A stretch of 64,000 bases of DNA from Streptomyces sp. GS7 (GTDB lineage Bacteria > Actinomycetota > Actinomycetes > Streptomycetales > Streptomycetaceae). The notes beneath the pieces are model-generated. The model saw only the letters and a list, made by a program, of their open reading frames with translations, was not told where the DNA came from and ran no database searches. The DNA lies in assembly GCF_009834125.1 (NCBI RefSeq), contig NZ_CP047146.1, positions 4,395,501-4,459,500 on the forward strand. The letters are read 5' to 3'. The position numbers and the translations under genes were made by a program. This document shows, in pieces, positions 25,406 through 33,964 of the stretch (its first letter is position 1; every line of letters begins with the position of its first letter).

Positions 25406-25813
25406 ATGTCGATCGGAACTACGTGGATGGTGCTGTGCGCTGCGGTGGCCGTGCTGCTTTTCGGCTTCGCGTGGCGGGAGGCAGTTTTGGTGCGTCGGCT
25501 GCGGCGGGACGGCATTCCCACGCGGGGTGTCGTGGTCGACAACACGCAGCTCGCCGAGGACGACGGGCACATCTGGGTGCCGGTCATTGCCTTCCACGAC
25601 CAGCAGGGACACCGCGTGGAGTTCTCACCCCGGATGCGTGGAACCGGGATGGGCCTGGCGACCGGGCGGGAGGTTCCGGTGCTGTATGACGGTCGGAACC
25701 CCCAGACGGCACGGGTGCAGATGTGGCGGCACACGATGGGGCCGGCGGTGTCGCTGCTGCTCGGCGGGATGGCCTTCCTCGGCGCCGGCATGCTGATCGT
25801 CCTGAAGAACTGA
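25406..25813 (+). CDS. DUF3592 membrane protein
   Basis: 135-residue protein with one helix at each end: WMVLCAAVAVLLFGFAW near residues 7-23, and LLLGGMAFLGAGMLIVL at the C-terminus. In between is a beta-rich extracytoplasmic domain with the DUF3592 pattern (TRGVVVDNTQ, HIWVPVIAFHDQQGHRVEF, VPVLYDGRNPQTARV). ATG 25406 is preceded by GGAAAGGG. Function is unknown; these proteins are common single-gene units in Streptomyces. Confidence 0.83.
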   Translation: MSIGTTWMVLCAAVAVLLFGFAWREAVLVRRLRRDGIPTRGVVVDNTQLAEDDGHIWVPVIAFHDQQGHRVEFSPRMRGTGMGLATGREVPVLYDGRNPQTARVQMWRHTMGPAVSLLLGGMAFLGAGMLIVLKN

Positions 25814-25990
25814 CCACATCAGCCGGGCAGCGGCCCATGGCGGTGCCGCGAGCGACCCCGGCATCTTCGGGTGACGTCCTTCCTCTCCGACCGTGAATGG
25901 CCATGTCACACCAGGGCAGTCAAGTCGCCGGGATCGCTGTCGGTGTCCGGGGCGAGAACATGCCCTCCTTCTATCGGGAGCTTGTCGACC

Positions 25991-26893
25991 ATGCGTAACC
26001 GGGTCTTTCCCCATCGGTCCGCGGCGGCGTTGGTGGCGTCGGCCGCCGTCGCCTCGCTTCTCGCCACTGCTTGTTCGCGCGGCGGGGATACGGCGCAGGC
26101 ACCGTCCTCGTCCGCGACCGCGTCGACTGGGATTGACGCGGCGCCGGGGAAACCGGTCGCGAGATCGTCCAAGGTGACGCTTCCGCCTGTGCACGCGGAC
26201 TTCGACTATCAGCTCGGCGGTCCCTACACCCCGCCGGCCGGGGTAGCCGTCGTCGTCCGTGACTACACGGCGCCGCCCGCGCCAGGGCACTACAACATCT
26301 GCTACGTCAACGCCTTCCAGGCCCAGCCGGGCGCGGAGAAGGAGTGGGATGCCGACCTCCTGCTCCGTGACAAGGCCGGCGCGGTCGTCATGGACAAGGA
26401 CTGGGGCGAGGCGATGCTGGACGTTCACACCGACGCCAAGCGCAAGCGGATCGCGCGGAAGGTGAACGCCTGGATCGACGCATGCGCGGCCAAGGGCTAC
26501 ACGGCCATCGAGCCGGACAACTACGACAGTTACACGCGCGTGCCCCACGGGCTGCTCACCGCGAACGACGCGAAGCTGTTTCTCTCCCTGCTCGCCGCCC
26601 ACGCCCACGCGCAGGGCCTGGCCATCGGTCAGAAGAACACGGCCGCGCTCGCTCCGGCCCGCAAGCAGGTCGGCGTCGACTTCGCCGTGGTGGAGGAGTG
26701 CGGTCAGTACGACGAATGCGGAGACTACGCCGCCGCGTTCGGCAACCACATGCTGGTGATCGAGTACACCGAGCAGGGCATGACGAAGGCTTGCCGGGGC
26801 TGGGGCGACAAGATCAGCATCGTCCGGCGGGACCTGCACCTCGAGCCCGCCGGTGACAAGGACTACGACCGCGGAACCTGCGGCACGTCCTGA
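25991..26893 (+). CDS. GH114-like secreted lipoprotein
   Basis: 300-residue lipoprotein (signal RNRVFPHRSAAALVASAAVA, lipobox LLATAC). The mature part is a TIM-barrel of the endo-alpha-1,4-polygalactosaminidase (GH114) type. Seen in order are NICYVNAFQAQPGAEKEWDA, RKVNAWIDACAAKGYTAIEP with DNYDSY, GLAIGQKNTA, DFAVVEECGQYDECGDY, and CRGWGDKISIVRRD. The acidic residues after AIEPDN and VVEEC are candidates for catalysis. It could attack galactosamine-containing exopolysaccharide; substrate is inferred. Confidence 0.8.
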   Translation: MRNRVFPHRSAAALVASAAVASLLATACSRGGDTAQAPSSSATASTGIDAAPGKPVARSSKVTLPPVHADFDYQLGGPYTPPAGVAVVVRDYTAPPAPGHYNICYVNAFQAQPGAEKEWDADLLLRDKAGAVVMDKDWGEAMLDVHTDAKRKRIARKVNAWIDACAAKGYTAIEPDNYDSYTRVPHGLLTANDAKLFLSLLAAHAHAQGLAIGQKNTAALAPARKQVGVDFAVVEECGQYDECGDYAAAFGNHMLVIEYTEQGMTKACRGWGDKISIVRRDLHLEPAGDKDYDRGTCGTS

Positions 26894-27024
26894 TGCGCAG
26901 GCATCCGACGCCCGGCTCGATCCACTCTCTCTCCCGGTCCACTCCGGCGCCGCTCGATCAGCAGCGCCCGCACTGCGGCAACGATCGGCCCTGCGGCAGG
27001 AACCGGGGGAGGACGGCGAACTGC

Positions 27025-27180
27025 CTAGGAGAACAGCACTCTGGCGTCCGGTACTTCGACCACCTGGCCGCCCTCGCCGACGGACACGGTGCCGGGCCGC
27101 GTGGTGGTCGCGGCGAACGAGGGCCCCACGAACCCGCCGATCGGGTCGTTCGTCCGGATCGCGACGGCCGCCTCCCGCGA
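27025..27180 (-). pseudogene. C-terminal coding scrap, family unknown
   Basis: The minus strand reads AVAIRTNDPIGGFVGPSFAA then TVSVGEGGQVVEVPDARVLF and a stop. Composition suggests the tail of a real protein, but nothing joins it upstream because the TetR stop lies 18 bases away. Possibly a deletion remnant. Confidence 0.35.
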
Positions 27181-27197
27181 CTGAGCCGGACGGCCCC

Positions 27198-27800
27198 TCA
27201 GCCGCGGACTGCGGCGACGGCCTCGTCGAAGGCCCGCTCCATGTCGATGGTGCCGCCACTGCGTACCCAGGCGTCCGTTGCGGCCTCCGAGCAGGCCAGG
27301 GCGCAGGCGGCGAGCGCGCGGGCCCGCACCTCGGTCATCGGGTCCGCGGTCGCCCCCAGTCGTCGCACGATGTCCGGGACGAGGAGATCCGTCCACTTCT
27401 GGCGCTTCTCCAGCTGGCGCGCCCGGAGGGAGGGCGAGGCGTGCAGCATGCTGGTGATCTTGAGGAAGTCCTCCGGTGAGTAGGGGAGCGAGTCGAAGAG
27501 CGCCTTGAGGGCCGCCCGAAGTGCTTCCCAGGGCCGTTCGCCGGCTGGACGCGCTTCCAGCGCGGCCCGCAGGGCCTCGCCGTGCTCGGCGTGATCGCCG
27601 AGCACGATGTCCTCCTTGGTGCCGAAGTAGCGGAACAGAGAGCGTCGCGACATGCCGATCTCGCCCGCGATCTGCTCCATGGTGGTGCCTTCGAATCCAC
27701 GCTCAAGGAACAGCCGCATCGCCGTGGCGACGATCTCGGCCTGCACAGCTCGCCGGGTGCGCTCCCGCAGCCCCGTCGGATTACCCGCGCGATGGTCCAT
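27198..27800 (-). CDS. TetR-family repressor
   Basis: 200 residues with start ATG 27800 (MDHRAGNPTG). The HTH domain is RRAVQAEIVATAMRLFLERG, then MEQIAGEIGMSRRSLFRYFG. The C-terminal part has the TetR_C-like WVRSGGTIDMERAFDEA end common in actinobacterial members. It is divergent from an SDR gene with a long inverted repeat between them. It probably represses both. Confidence 0.92.
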   Translation of the reverse strand: MDHRAGNPTGLRERTRRAVQAEIVATAMRLFLERGFEGTTMEQIAGEIGMSRRSLFRYFGTKEDIVLGDHAEHGEALRAALEARPAGERPWEALRAALKALFDSLPYSPEDFLKITSMLHASPSLRARQLEKRQKWTDLLVPDIVRRLGATADPMTEVRARALAACALACSEAATDAWVRSGGTIDMERAFDEAVAAVRG

Positions 27801-27839
27801 GGCTCCGTAGCCTACCGCGTTCTGCACTCAGTACCAGTC

Positions 27840-27873
27840 TGGCACTGTGTGACAGATTCGGCGTACAGTGCCA
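27840..27873. promoter_or_regulatory. 9-bp inverted repeat, likely TetR operator
   Basis: TGGCACTGT (27840-27848) and ACAGTGCCA (27865-27873) are perfect inverted arms with a 16-base spacer, in the divergent promoter region. Extra GTGCCAG/CCAGT half-sites flank them. Confidence 0.78.
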
Positions 27874-27920
27874 GTGCAGTGTCACCGCCGAGAGCGTCCA
27901 CAGCTTCCCGGGAGCAGCCC

Positions 27921-28730
27921 ATGAGCACCGTCGACTACCACGGCCAGACCACCCTCATCACCGGCGCCAGCGCCGGCATCGGCGCCGAGTTCGCCCGGCA
28001 GATGGCCGCGCGCGGATCGGACGTCATCCTCGTTGCCCGCCGCGCGGAACGGCTGGAGACGCTGGCCGCCGAACTCACCGCGGCTCACGGCGTACGGGCC
28101 GTCGTCATCCCGCTCGACCTGAGCCTGCCCGCCGCGGGGCGGAGCCTCGCCGAGGAGGTGGCGCGCCGTGGCCTGGAGGTGACCAGCGTGGTGAACAACG
28201 CCGGATTCGGCACCTTCGGCCCGTTCCACACTGAGGACCCGCAGCGGCTCGGCCAGGAGATCAGCGTCGACATCGCGGCCGTCGTCGACATCAGCCGGGC
28301 GTTCATCGGGCCGTTGCGGACCGCCGGCACCGGAGTGCTGGTCAACGTCGCAAGCATGGCCGCCTACTTCCCCATACCGAACATGGCCGTTTACGCGGCG
28401 GCCAAGGCGTTCGTGCTGAGCTTCACCGAGGCCCTGTGGCACGAATCCCGCGGCACCGGGCTGCGCGTGCTCGCGCTCTCACCCGGTGCGACCAGCACCG
28501 AGTTCTTCGACGTCATCGGCACGGATGCAGCGGACGGCGGCAGCAAGCGCCAGTCGCCCCAGGAGGTCGTGGCCACCGCGCTGCGGACGCTCGACCGCCG
28601 CACACCACCGCCGAGCGTCATCTCCGGCCGCCTCAACCGCGCGATGGCGACCCTGGGCCGCACCGCCAGCCGACGCCGCACAGTTCAGTTCATGGGATCC
28701 ACGACCTCCGCCCGCCGACCGGTGCGGTGA
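27921..28730 (+). CDS. short-chain dehydrogenase/reductase
   Basis: 269-residue SDR with all classical residues: TGASAGIGAEFARQM at 13-27, NNAGFGTFGPF, VNVASMAAYF with the catalytic Ser, and VYAAAKAF with Tyr and Lys. The C-terminal extension is basic, rich in Arg and Thr (RTASRRRTVQF). The family includes DltE/acyl-reducing oxidoreductases. ATG 27921 follows GGGAGC. Its divergent TetR neighbour suggests induction by a small molecule. Confidence 0.9.
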   Translation: MSTVDYHGQTTLITGASAGIGAEFARQMAARGSDVILVARRAERLETLAAELTAAHGVRAVVIPLDLSLPAAGRSLAEEVARRGLEVTSVVNNAGFGTFGPFHTEDPQRLGQEISVDIAAVVDISRAFIGPLRTAGTGVLVNVASMAAYFPIPNMAVYAAAKAFVLSFTEALWHESRGTGLRVLALSPGATSTEFFDVIGTDAADGGSKRQSPQEVVATALRTLDRRTPPPSVISGRLNRAMATLGRTASRRRTVQFMGSTTSARRPVR

Positions 28731-28791
28731 CTGCGCACGCCGACGGGCTTCCGCCCTGCGACGTCACCCTGTCGGGCAGCAATGCGCGTGA

Positions 28792-29170
28792 TCAATACAC
28801 CCAGGGCATGGTCCCGTCGGGATCATCTCCGGTCCCTGGCTCCGGGCCGTCGGACGTAGGCGCGAACTCGGCAGGGGTTTGGCCGTACTGGCTCTTGAAG
28901 GTCCGGGCGAAGTGGCTGCTGTCGGCGTACTGCCAGTGGGCGGCGAGTTCACAGATGCTCAGCCGGCCCGTCGATGCGAGGGGTTCGAACCGAGCCCGCT
29001 CGAACCTGCGGCGGCGGACGTACCCGACGACGGTCTCCTGGACGGACGCGAACGCCCGCTGCAACGTCCATACAGAGGCGCTGAGTTCACGGGCCGGCAT
29101 TGACAGGGCGAGATCCGGATCGGCGAGTCGGCTGTCCGCGAGGTCTTTCGCCGCCTGAACTCGGTGAGGC
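28792..29170 (-). pseudogene. AraC-family regulator, C-terminal half only
   Basis: Reads HRVQAAKDLADSRLADPDLA, ELSASVWTLQRAFASVQETV, LSICELAAHWQYADSSHFAR and TFKSQYGQTPAEFA: a complete pair of AraC helix-turn-helix motifs. The ligand domain (about 200 residues) is missing, and sequence upstream of 29170 is unrelated. A short protein from ATG 29100 could be made, but would have lost part of the first HTH. Confidence 0.75.
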
Positions 29171-29398
29171 CCAGCCGAGGCTCGGTGAGAGGGGGCGGCG
29201 GCTCGCCCGTTGGGCTCTGATCTCGGCTGCTGTTCTTCGAGTTGGAGGCTCGTTATTCCGGAGAATGCCGGGGAGATTCCGGCCCCGGTGGTGTGTCGTA
29301 CGTAGTTGAGCAGGCGAGGGCGCAGGCTGAGGAGTGGCGGTCGTACGACTGGGGCGGGGCGGGCGATTGCGCACCACAGGTCTGCGATTCGGGCCCGA
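29171..29398. other. unassigned sequence between gene remnants
   Basis: Neither strand gives a recognised protein. The plus strand has a short Tyr/Glu/Ser-rich run near 29240-29390. It lies between two truncated genes and is probably IS or deletion debris. Confidence 0.35.
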
Positions 29399-29860
29399 TC
29401 AGCTTCTGCTGAAGTAGTGGCCCTCGTCCAGGTCCGCGATGAGGCCCTGGTGCGTCGGCTGCCACCCGAGCAGCTCCTGAGTACGGGTGCTGGACGCCTG
29501 CATGTCGAGGCCGAAGAGGAGGGCGAGCCACCCGAAGTGCTCCTCGGCCGGGGCGGGAGCCATGGACACGGCCGGCTGGCCGAGGCCCCGGCCGATCGCC
29601 TCGGCGATGGCGCGGGTCGGCACGCCTTCCTCCGCGACGCCGTGCAGGACCGATCCCGTCGGGGCGCCCTCTACCGCGAGTCGGAAGAGGCGCGCGGCGT
29701 CGAGCCGGTGCACGGCGGGCCAGCGGTTGGCGCCGTCGCGGATGTAGCCGGAGGCGCCGTGCTTGCGAGCCATGCCGACCAGGCGGGCGACGAAGCCGTG
29801 GTCGCCGTCACCGTGCACCGTCGGTGGGAGTGGGCGCTCCAAGCCCGCCCGGGAGTACGC
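29399..29860 (-). pseudogene. NAD-dependent epimerase/SDR, C-terminal half
   Basis: Reads LPPTVHGDGDHGFVARLVGM, NRWPAVHRLDAARLFRLAVE, VAEEGVPTRAIAEAIGRGLG and LLGWQPTHQGLIADLDEGHY: the C-terminal half of an extended SDR. The cofactor-binding half, including the Gly-rich loop and YxxxK, is missing. At about 29860 the sequence changes abruptly into the start of an XRE regulator. Confidence 0.75.
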
Positions 29861-29861
29861 A

Positions 29862-29961
29862 GACCGGGAGTACGGCGCGTCCCCGCAGGCATCCCGTGGT
29901 CCTCGGGGCGCACCAGTGCGCGCCGGGCCCGCAGGAACTCACTCAGCCGTTTCGTGTGCAT
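29862..29961 (-). pseudogene. XRE-family regulator, N-terminal scrap
   Basis: From ATG 29961 the minus strand reads TKRLSEFLRARRALVRPEDH then GTRRTPGLR, the conserved start of MmyB-like XRE regulators (the full family continues REEVA). It is cut off after about 34 residues and abuts the epimerase scrap in a different frame. Confidence 0.65.
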
Positions 29962-30302
29962 GCCTACCAACGTAGGGGCAGGCACCGCAGAGAAGGTGGC
30001 CCTGCCACACCCACCCGGTTGGCTCGATCAACCGTTGTCGGAGGTCGAGCTGGCTGCATCCACGAACAGTGAAGTCACCGGGGGACTTGTCAGGGCAGCA
30101 TCGAGGTGTTTCCGGGTAGGGCTCCTGGTCGTGCCGCGGAACACATGAGGGTGTAGGCCGCCGGCGGGCTTCGGCGACGGGTCAGGCGGTCGAAGTAATC
30201 GCCCGGGTGACGGCAGTGATTGCCGGGGTGGGGCGGCTGGGGAGGCGCGCTACGAGAACCCGCCGGATCTCGGGGGGTGCGCCCTCTCGTTCTCGGCCAG
30301 TG
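29962..30302. other. gene-free stretch
   Basis: No complete gene. The minus strand near 30182-30290 has a short protein-like tail (PPEIRRVLVARLPSRPTPA) that could be the end of another transposase, but this is unproven. Confidence 0.35.
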
Positions 30303-30595
30303 CGCGGATGGCGCGAGCGGAGGCTGCGGCCGTGCGGGTGATGGAGGAGCGAATGACCGGGCCGGAGCTCACTTCTCTTACCTGCGGCATGAACCCCTCG
30401 ATCGAATGGGCCATCGCAACCATCCCGGAGGGCGCATGGCAGTGGATTCGCTATCCCAGGGCGATCGTCGATCCCCATACCGGCGAGCTGATGTCTGACG
30501 CGGAGGTCGCGGAGATACCCGCCTACACCGCCTTCACCGGCCGGGCGAAGACCGAGCAGGTCATCGCCCGGTTGACCCGTGCGCCGTGTCCGTGA
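30303..30595 (+). pseudogene. IS1380-family transposase fragment
   Basis: Contains MNPSIEWAIATIPEGAWQWI, then DPHTGELMSDAEVAEIPAYT and GRAKTEQVIARLT. This order is that of the middle of IS1380-type DDE transposases (AI..IPE.AW..I.YP ... W.SDAEVAE..YTAF). Both ends are missing. Confidence 0.65.
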
Positions 30596-30673
30596 CGAGC
30601 CCGGTTCGGAGCACGCACCAGCCCCAGCCGCTCCCGCACTCACCCGTCCACCATGCGCTGCTTCGTGCTGGGG

Positions 30674-32506
30674 TTAGTGTCCGGTTCCTCGTGTTGCGGG
30701 TTCGCGCTCGGCGTCGCGGATGGCTCGGGCGGCGTTGATGAGCCCGATGTGGCTGAAGGCTTGGGGGAAGTTGCCGAGGGCCTCTCCTGTGCTGGAGTCG
30801 GTCTCCTCGGCCAGCAGGCCGACATCGTTGGCGTGCGCGACGGCGGTTTGGAGCACTTGCCGTGCGCGGGTGGTGTGGCCGGTCAGGGCGAGGGCGTGGG
30901 CGAGCCAGAAGGTGCACAGCAGGAAGGTTCCCTCCTCTTCCTCGATCTCGTCGCCGCGGTAGCGGCGGACCAGGCCGCCCGGGTCGGTGAGGTGAGTGGC
31001 GATCGCCAGCACGGTGGACTGGACGCGGGGGTCGTGCGGGGGCAGGAAGCCGACGATGGGGAGCATGAGTGAGGAGGCATCCAGGTCGTCGCTTTCGAAT
31101 GCCTGGGTGAAGGCGCTCAGCCGGGGGTTCCATCCTCGTTGTTCGATGGCTTGGCGGATCCGGTCACGCTCGCTGCGCCAGTGGGGTACGTGTGCGTCGG
31201 CCCGAAGGGCGGGGGCCATGGCGATCGCGCGGTCCAGGGCTACCCAGCACATCAGTTTCGAGTGCAGGAAGTGCCTGCTCGGCCCGCGTCTCTCCCAGAT
31301 GCCCTGGTCGGGTTCGGTCCAGCGGCTCGCGGCCGTCTCGGCCGCTTGGAGCAGGAAGTCCCGGGTGGGCGGGTCGAGGCTCCCGCCGGGCGGGAGGGTC
31401 TGGTGGGCCGCGTCGAGGAGTTCGCCGTAGACGTCGAGTTGGCGTTGGCGCCATGCGTCGTTGCCGGTGCGCACGGGGGTGCTGTTGCGCCAGCCGGCCA
31501 GGTGAGGCAGGACTCGCTCGCTCAGGTCGCGTTCGCCGCCGATGCCGTACATGATCTGCAGGTCTACGCCCCGTTGGAGCTGGGTTGCCGCCGCCCGGGC
31601 GAGGAAGTCGAAGAACTTGTCCTTCTCCTTCTCGCAGGCGGCGGTGGCCAGTGCCTGCAGGGTGAAGCTGGCGTCGCGGACCCAGGTGTAGCGGTAGTCC
31701 CAGTTGCGTGTCCCGCCCGGGCGTTCGGGCAAGGAGGTGGTGGCCGCGGCGATGATGGCTCCTGTAGGAGCGAAGGTCAGGGCGCGGAGCACGCGTCCGC
31801 TGTGGCTCACCTCGTCCTGCCAGGGCCCGACGTAGCCGCGGTGGAGCCGGGACCACGAACGCCAGCCCTCGGCGGTGTCGTTGAGACGTCGGCGGATGCG
31901 TCGCGGCCCCCAGGGCGCGGGCTCGCTTCCCCAGGCAGGCCCGATGTGCAGGGCGAATCCGAGGCGGTCCGGTGCCCGCAGCGTGATCCGGCCGTGCGCG
32001 GTGGAACCGCTCACCGCAAGGTCGACGGGGCTCGACAGCAGTAGTACGTGGGCGCCCCCGTAGGCGGCGAGCCCGCCCCGGACGGGTGCCAGGAGCGGGT
32101 GGACGAGTCCGAACTCCGGGCGCGGCGCATAGGCGATCTCGACGGGCACCTGTCCTTCGGTGCAGGTGATCTGCCGTAGGAGGGTTCCGGGGGAGGCCGT
32201 GCCGAGTGCGTGTCCGCGTTCACGCCGTCCCAGGGCGAGCGCGTCGCGCAGGACGGCTGTTCCTCCGGTCGTGCGGAAGGTCGTCTCCAGTACAAGGGTC
32301 TGCTCGGTGTAGCGGCGGCTGACGTCGGCGGGTCCGGCGGGGCGGATGGACCAGTGGCCGGCGTTCTCGTCGAGGAGGCGGGCGAAGATCGCCGGGCTGT
32401 CGAAGCGGGGAAGGCACAGCCAGTCCACCGAGCCGTCGGAGGTGACCAAGGCTGCCGAGCGGCAGTCGGACAGCAGGGCGTGGTCACCGATCGGTCGCGT
32501 GCTCAC
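30674..32506 (-). CDS. GH15 family glucoamylase/trehalase-like enzyme
   Basis: 610-residue cytosolic glycoside hydrolase of family 15. The N-terminal beta-sandwich domain opens RPIGDHALLSDCRSAALVTS with DGSVDWLCLPRFDSPA. The (alpha/alpha)6 catalytic barrel has NWDYRYTWVRDASFTLQAL, EPDQGIWERRG with likely acid Glu405, and STGEALGNFPQAFSHIG with likely base Glu575. Actinobacterial members include trehalases and glucoamylases acting on alpha-glucosides; which applies here cannot be told. It lies about 230 bases downstream of the molybdopterin/methyltransferase genes on the same strand. Confidence 0.92.
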   Translation of the reverse strand: MSTRPIGDHALLSDCRSAALVTSDGSVDWLCLPRFDSPAIFARLLDENAGHWSIRPAGPADVSRRYTEQTLVLETTFRTTGGTAVLRDALALGRRERGHALGTASPGTLLRQITCTEGQVPVEIAYAPRPEFGLVHPLLAPVRGGLAAYGGAHVLLLSSPVDLAVSGSTAHGRITLRAPDRLGFALHIGPAWGSEPAPWGPRRIRRRLNDTAEGWRSWSRLHRGYVGPWQDEVSHSGRVLRALTFAPTGAIIAAATTSLPERPGGTRNWDYRYTWVRDASFTLQALATAACEKEKDKFFDFLARAAATQLQRGVDLQIMYGIGGERDLSERVLPHLAGWRNSTPVRTGNDAWRQRQLDVYGELLDAAHQTLPPGGSLDPPTRDFLLQAAETAASRWTEPDQGIWERRGPSRHFLHSKLMCWVALDRAIAMAPALRADAHVPHWRSERDRIRQAIEQRGWNPRLSAFTQAFESDDLDASSLMLPIVGFLPPHDPRVQSTVLAIATHLTDPGGLVRRYRGDEIEEEEGTFLLCTFWLAHALALTGHTTRARQVLQTAVAHANDVGLLAEETDSSTGEALGNFPQAFSHIGLINAARAIRDAEREPATRGTGH

Positions 32507-32733
32507 CGGCCACGGCCCATCCAGTTCCGGCCTGGCGACGCGGCCGGGCCTGGACGACCGGGGTAGGCGCCCTCGACGCGGGTCGCTGCGGGAACCGGTG
32601 GGTCGTCCATCACAGCCTCCCTGCGCGTCGGGTTCACCTCACTCAAGCAGCACGGTCTGCGGAGCGCATGTCCCGCCGCCGGCGGTTGCCCTGGCAGGGT
32701 GGCGCGGCCCGGCCCTGCCACCGGCTCGCCTCG

Positions 32734-33462
32734 TCACCGCCACGCGGTTGGTGTCCTCGTCACGGCATCGCTCTGCCCGCGTCGGGCGCGCCCGCCCGGG
32801 GATGAGCCCGGGTGGCCGAGGGCGAGGAAGCTGCGGGGGCCGCTCTTCCACTGGTCGGTGACGCTGAGGCCGAGGTCGACGGTGATGCGGCGGAGCGCCG
32901 GCGCTCCCAGCCGCGCCCAAGGGAATGGCGGGCCGCGGTGGCCGTGGGTGTCTTCGAACCAGGCCGTGCAGCGTTCCTCTACGTCGTTGTCATCGACCTC
33001 GACGAGCAGGACACCCATCGGGGAGATGAGGTGGGCGCAGCGGCGTACCAGGGCATGCGGGTCGCCGCCGATGCCGATGTTCCCGTCGGCGAGCAGGAGG
33101 GTCTGCCAGTCTCCCTCGCCGGGAAGCGGGTCGAAGACCGACCGGCACTGTGCGGTCCCGCCGAGGGCGATGGTCCGGGCGACCGCGTGGGGTGCGACGT
33201 CGATACCGAAGGCGAAGACGCCTTGGCGCAGGAGTGCCCTGCACAGTCGGCCCGGTCCGCAGCCGACGTCGAGCACGGGGCCGACACAGCGCTCCATCAG
33301 GGTCCGGTCGGCCCTGGTGGGCTGCGCGCACCAGCGGTGCACCGGCAGCCGGGTCCGGCGCCCGTCCGCCAACCGCAGATAGACCGGCGCGCGATCGCTT
33401 TGCAGGGCCAGTGCGTAGGGGTCCTCGTGTCTGGAGGCCGGCGGGTTCTCCTCGGTCGTCAC
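32734..33462 (-). CDS. SAM-dependent methyltransferase
   Basis: 242-residue class I methyltransferase. Motif I is PVLDVGCGPGRLCRALLRQG, with GIDVAPHAVA as motif II and LLADGNIGIGGDP as motif III. The start is GTG 33462, which overlaps the stop of the preceding membrane protein (GTGA). It is the last gene of a tight three-gene run with the molybdopterin oxidoreductase. The methyl acceptor is unknown; the run suggests a role linked to that enzyme or its substrate. Confidence 0.88.
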   Translation of the reverse strand: MTTEENPPASRHEDPYALALQSDRAPVYLRLADGRRTRLPVHRWCAQPTRADRTLMERCVGPVLDVGCGPGRLCRALLRQGVFAFGIDVAPHAVARTIALGGTAQCRSVFDPLPGEGDWQTLLLADGNIGIGGDPHALVRRCAHLISPMGVLLVEVDDNDVEERCTAWFEDTHGHRGPPFPWARLGAPALRRITVDLGLSVTDQWKSGPRSFLALGHPGSSPGGRARRGQSDAVTRTPTAWR

Positions 33463-33962
33463 GGCTTGGCGCCGTGGCCGGGTGGGGGCCGTTCCTCGTC
33501 GGCGCGGGCGGCTCGCCGGATGCGGCCCAGTTTGACGGCGAGGGCCAGCGCGGACGCGCCGAACAGCACACCTGTGATCGCCAACCATCGGCCGAGGTAG
33601 ACGCCCTCGGGCAACCGGGCGGCGCCTTGGTAGGGGACCGCCAGATCGAGGATGAGGGGGAACCACACGAGCAGCAGCACACCGGAAAAGAACGTGGGTA
33701 CGCGCAGGTAGTTGATCCACAGCACCTGCGGTACGCGAGCAGGGCGGTGCCGCAGTACGGAGTGGGCCGTCAGGTCGGCGAGCGAGTACAGCGGCAGCAG
33801 GATCAGGTCGTGGAGGATCGCCGCGCCCACGAACCAGATCGCCACCCCGAGCGGCCCCACAGCGAACAGACGCACCAGGGCGTAGCCGGTGAGGGCGAAA
33901 GAGCAGATCAGGACGAGAAGGTGCAGGGGCCCGGAGCCGTACCAGCGGACGAAGCGTGCCAT
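33459..33962 (-). CDS. five-helix membrane protein
   Basis: 167-residue membrane protein, start ATG 33962 behind AGGACGTG. Helices include LHLLVLICSFALTGYALVRL, GVAIWFVGAAILHDLILLPL, FFSGVLLLVWFPLILDLAV and AITGVLFGASALALAVKLG. The conserved-looking RVPQVLWINYLRVP loop lies between helices two and three. It sits 2 bases after the oxidoreductase stop and overlaps the methyltransferase. It is probably a membrane partner of the oxidoreductase; no heme ligand pair is evident. Confidence 0.8.
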   Translation of the reverse strand: MARFVRWYGSGPLHLLVLICSFALTGYALVRLFAVGPLGVAIWFVGAAILHDLILLPLYSLADLTAHSVLRHRPARVPQVLWINYLRVPTFFSGVLLLVWFPLILDLAVPYQGAARLPEGVYLGRWLAITGVLFGASALALAVKLGRIRRAARADEERPPPGHGAKP

Positions 33963-33964
33963 GG

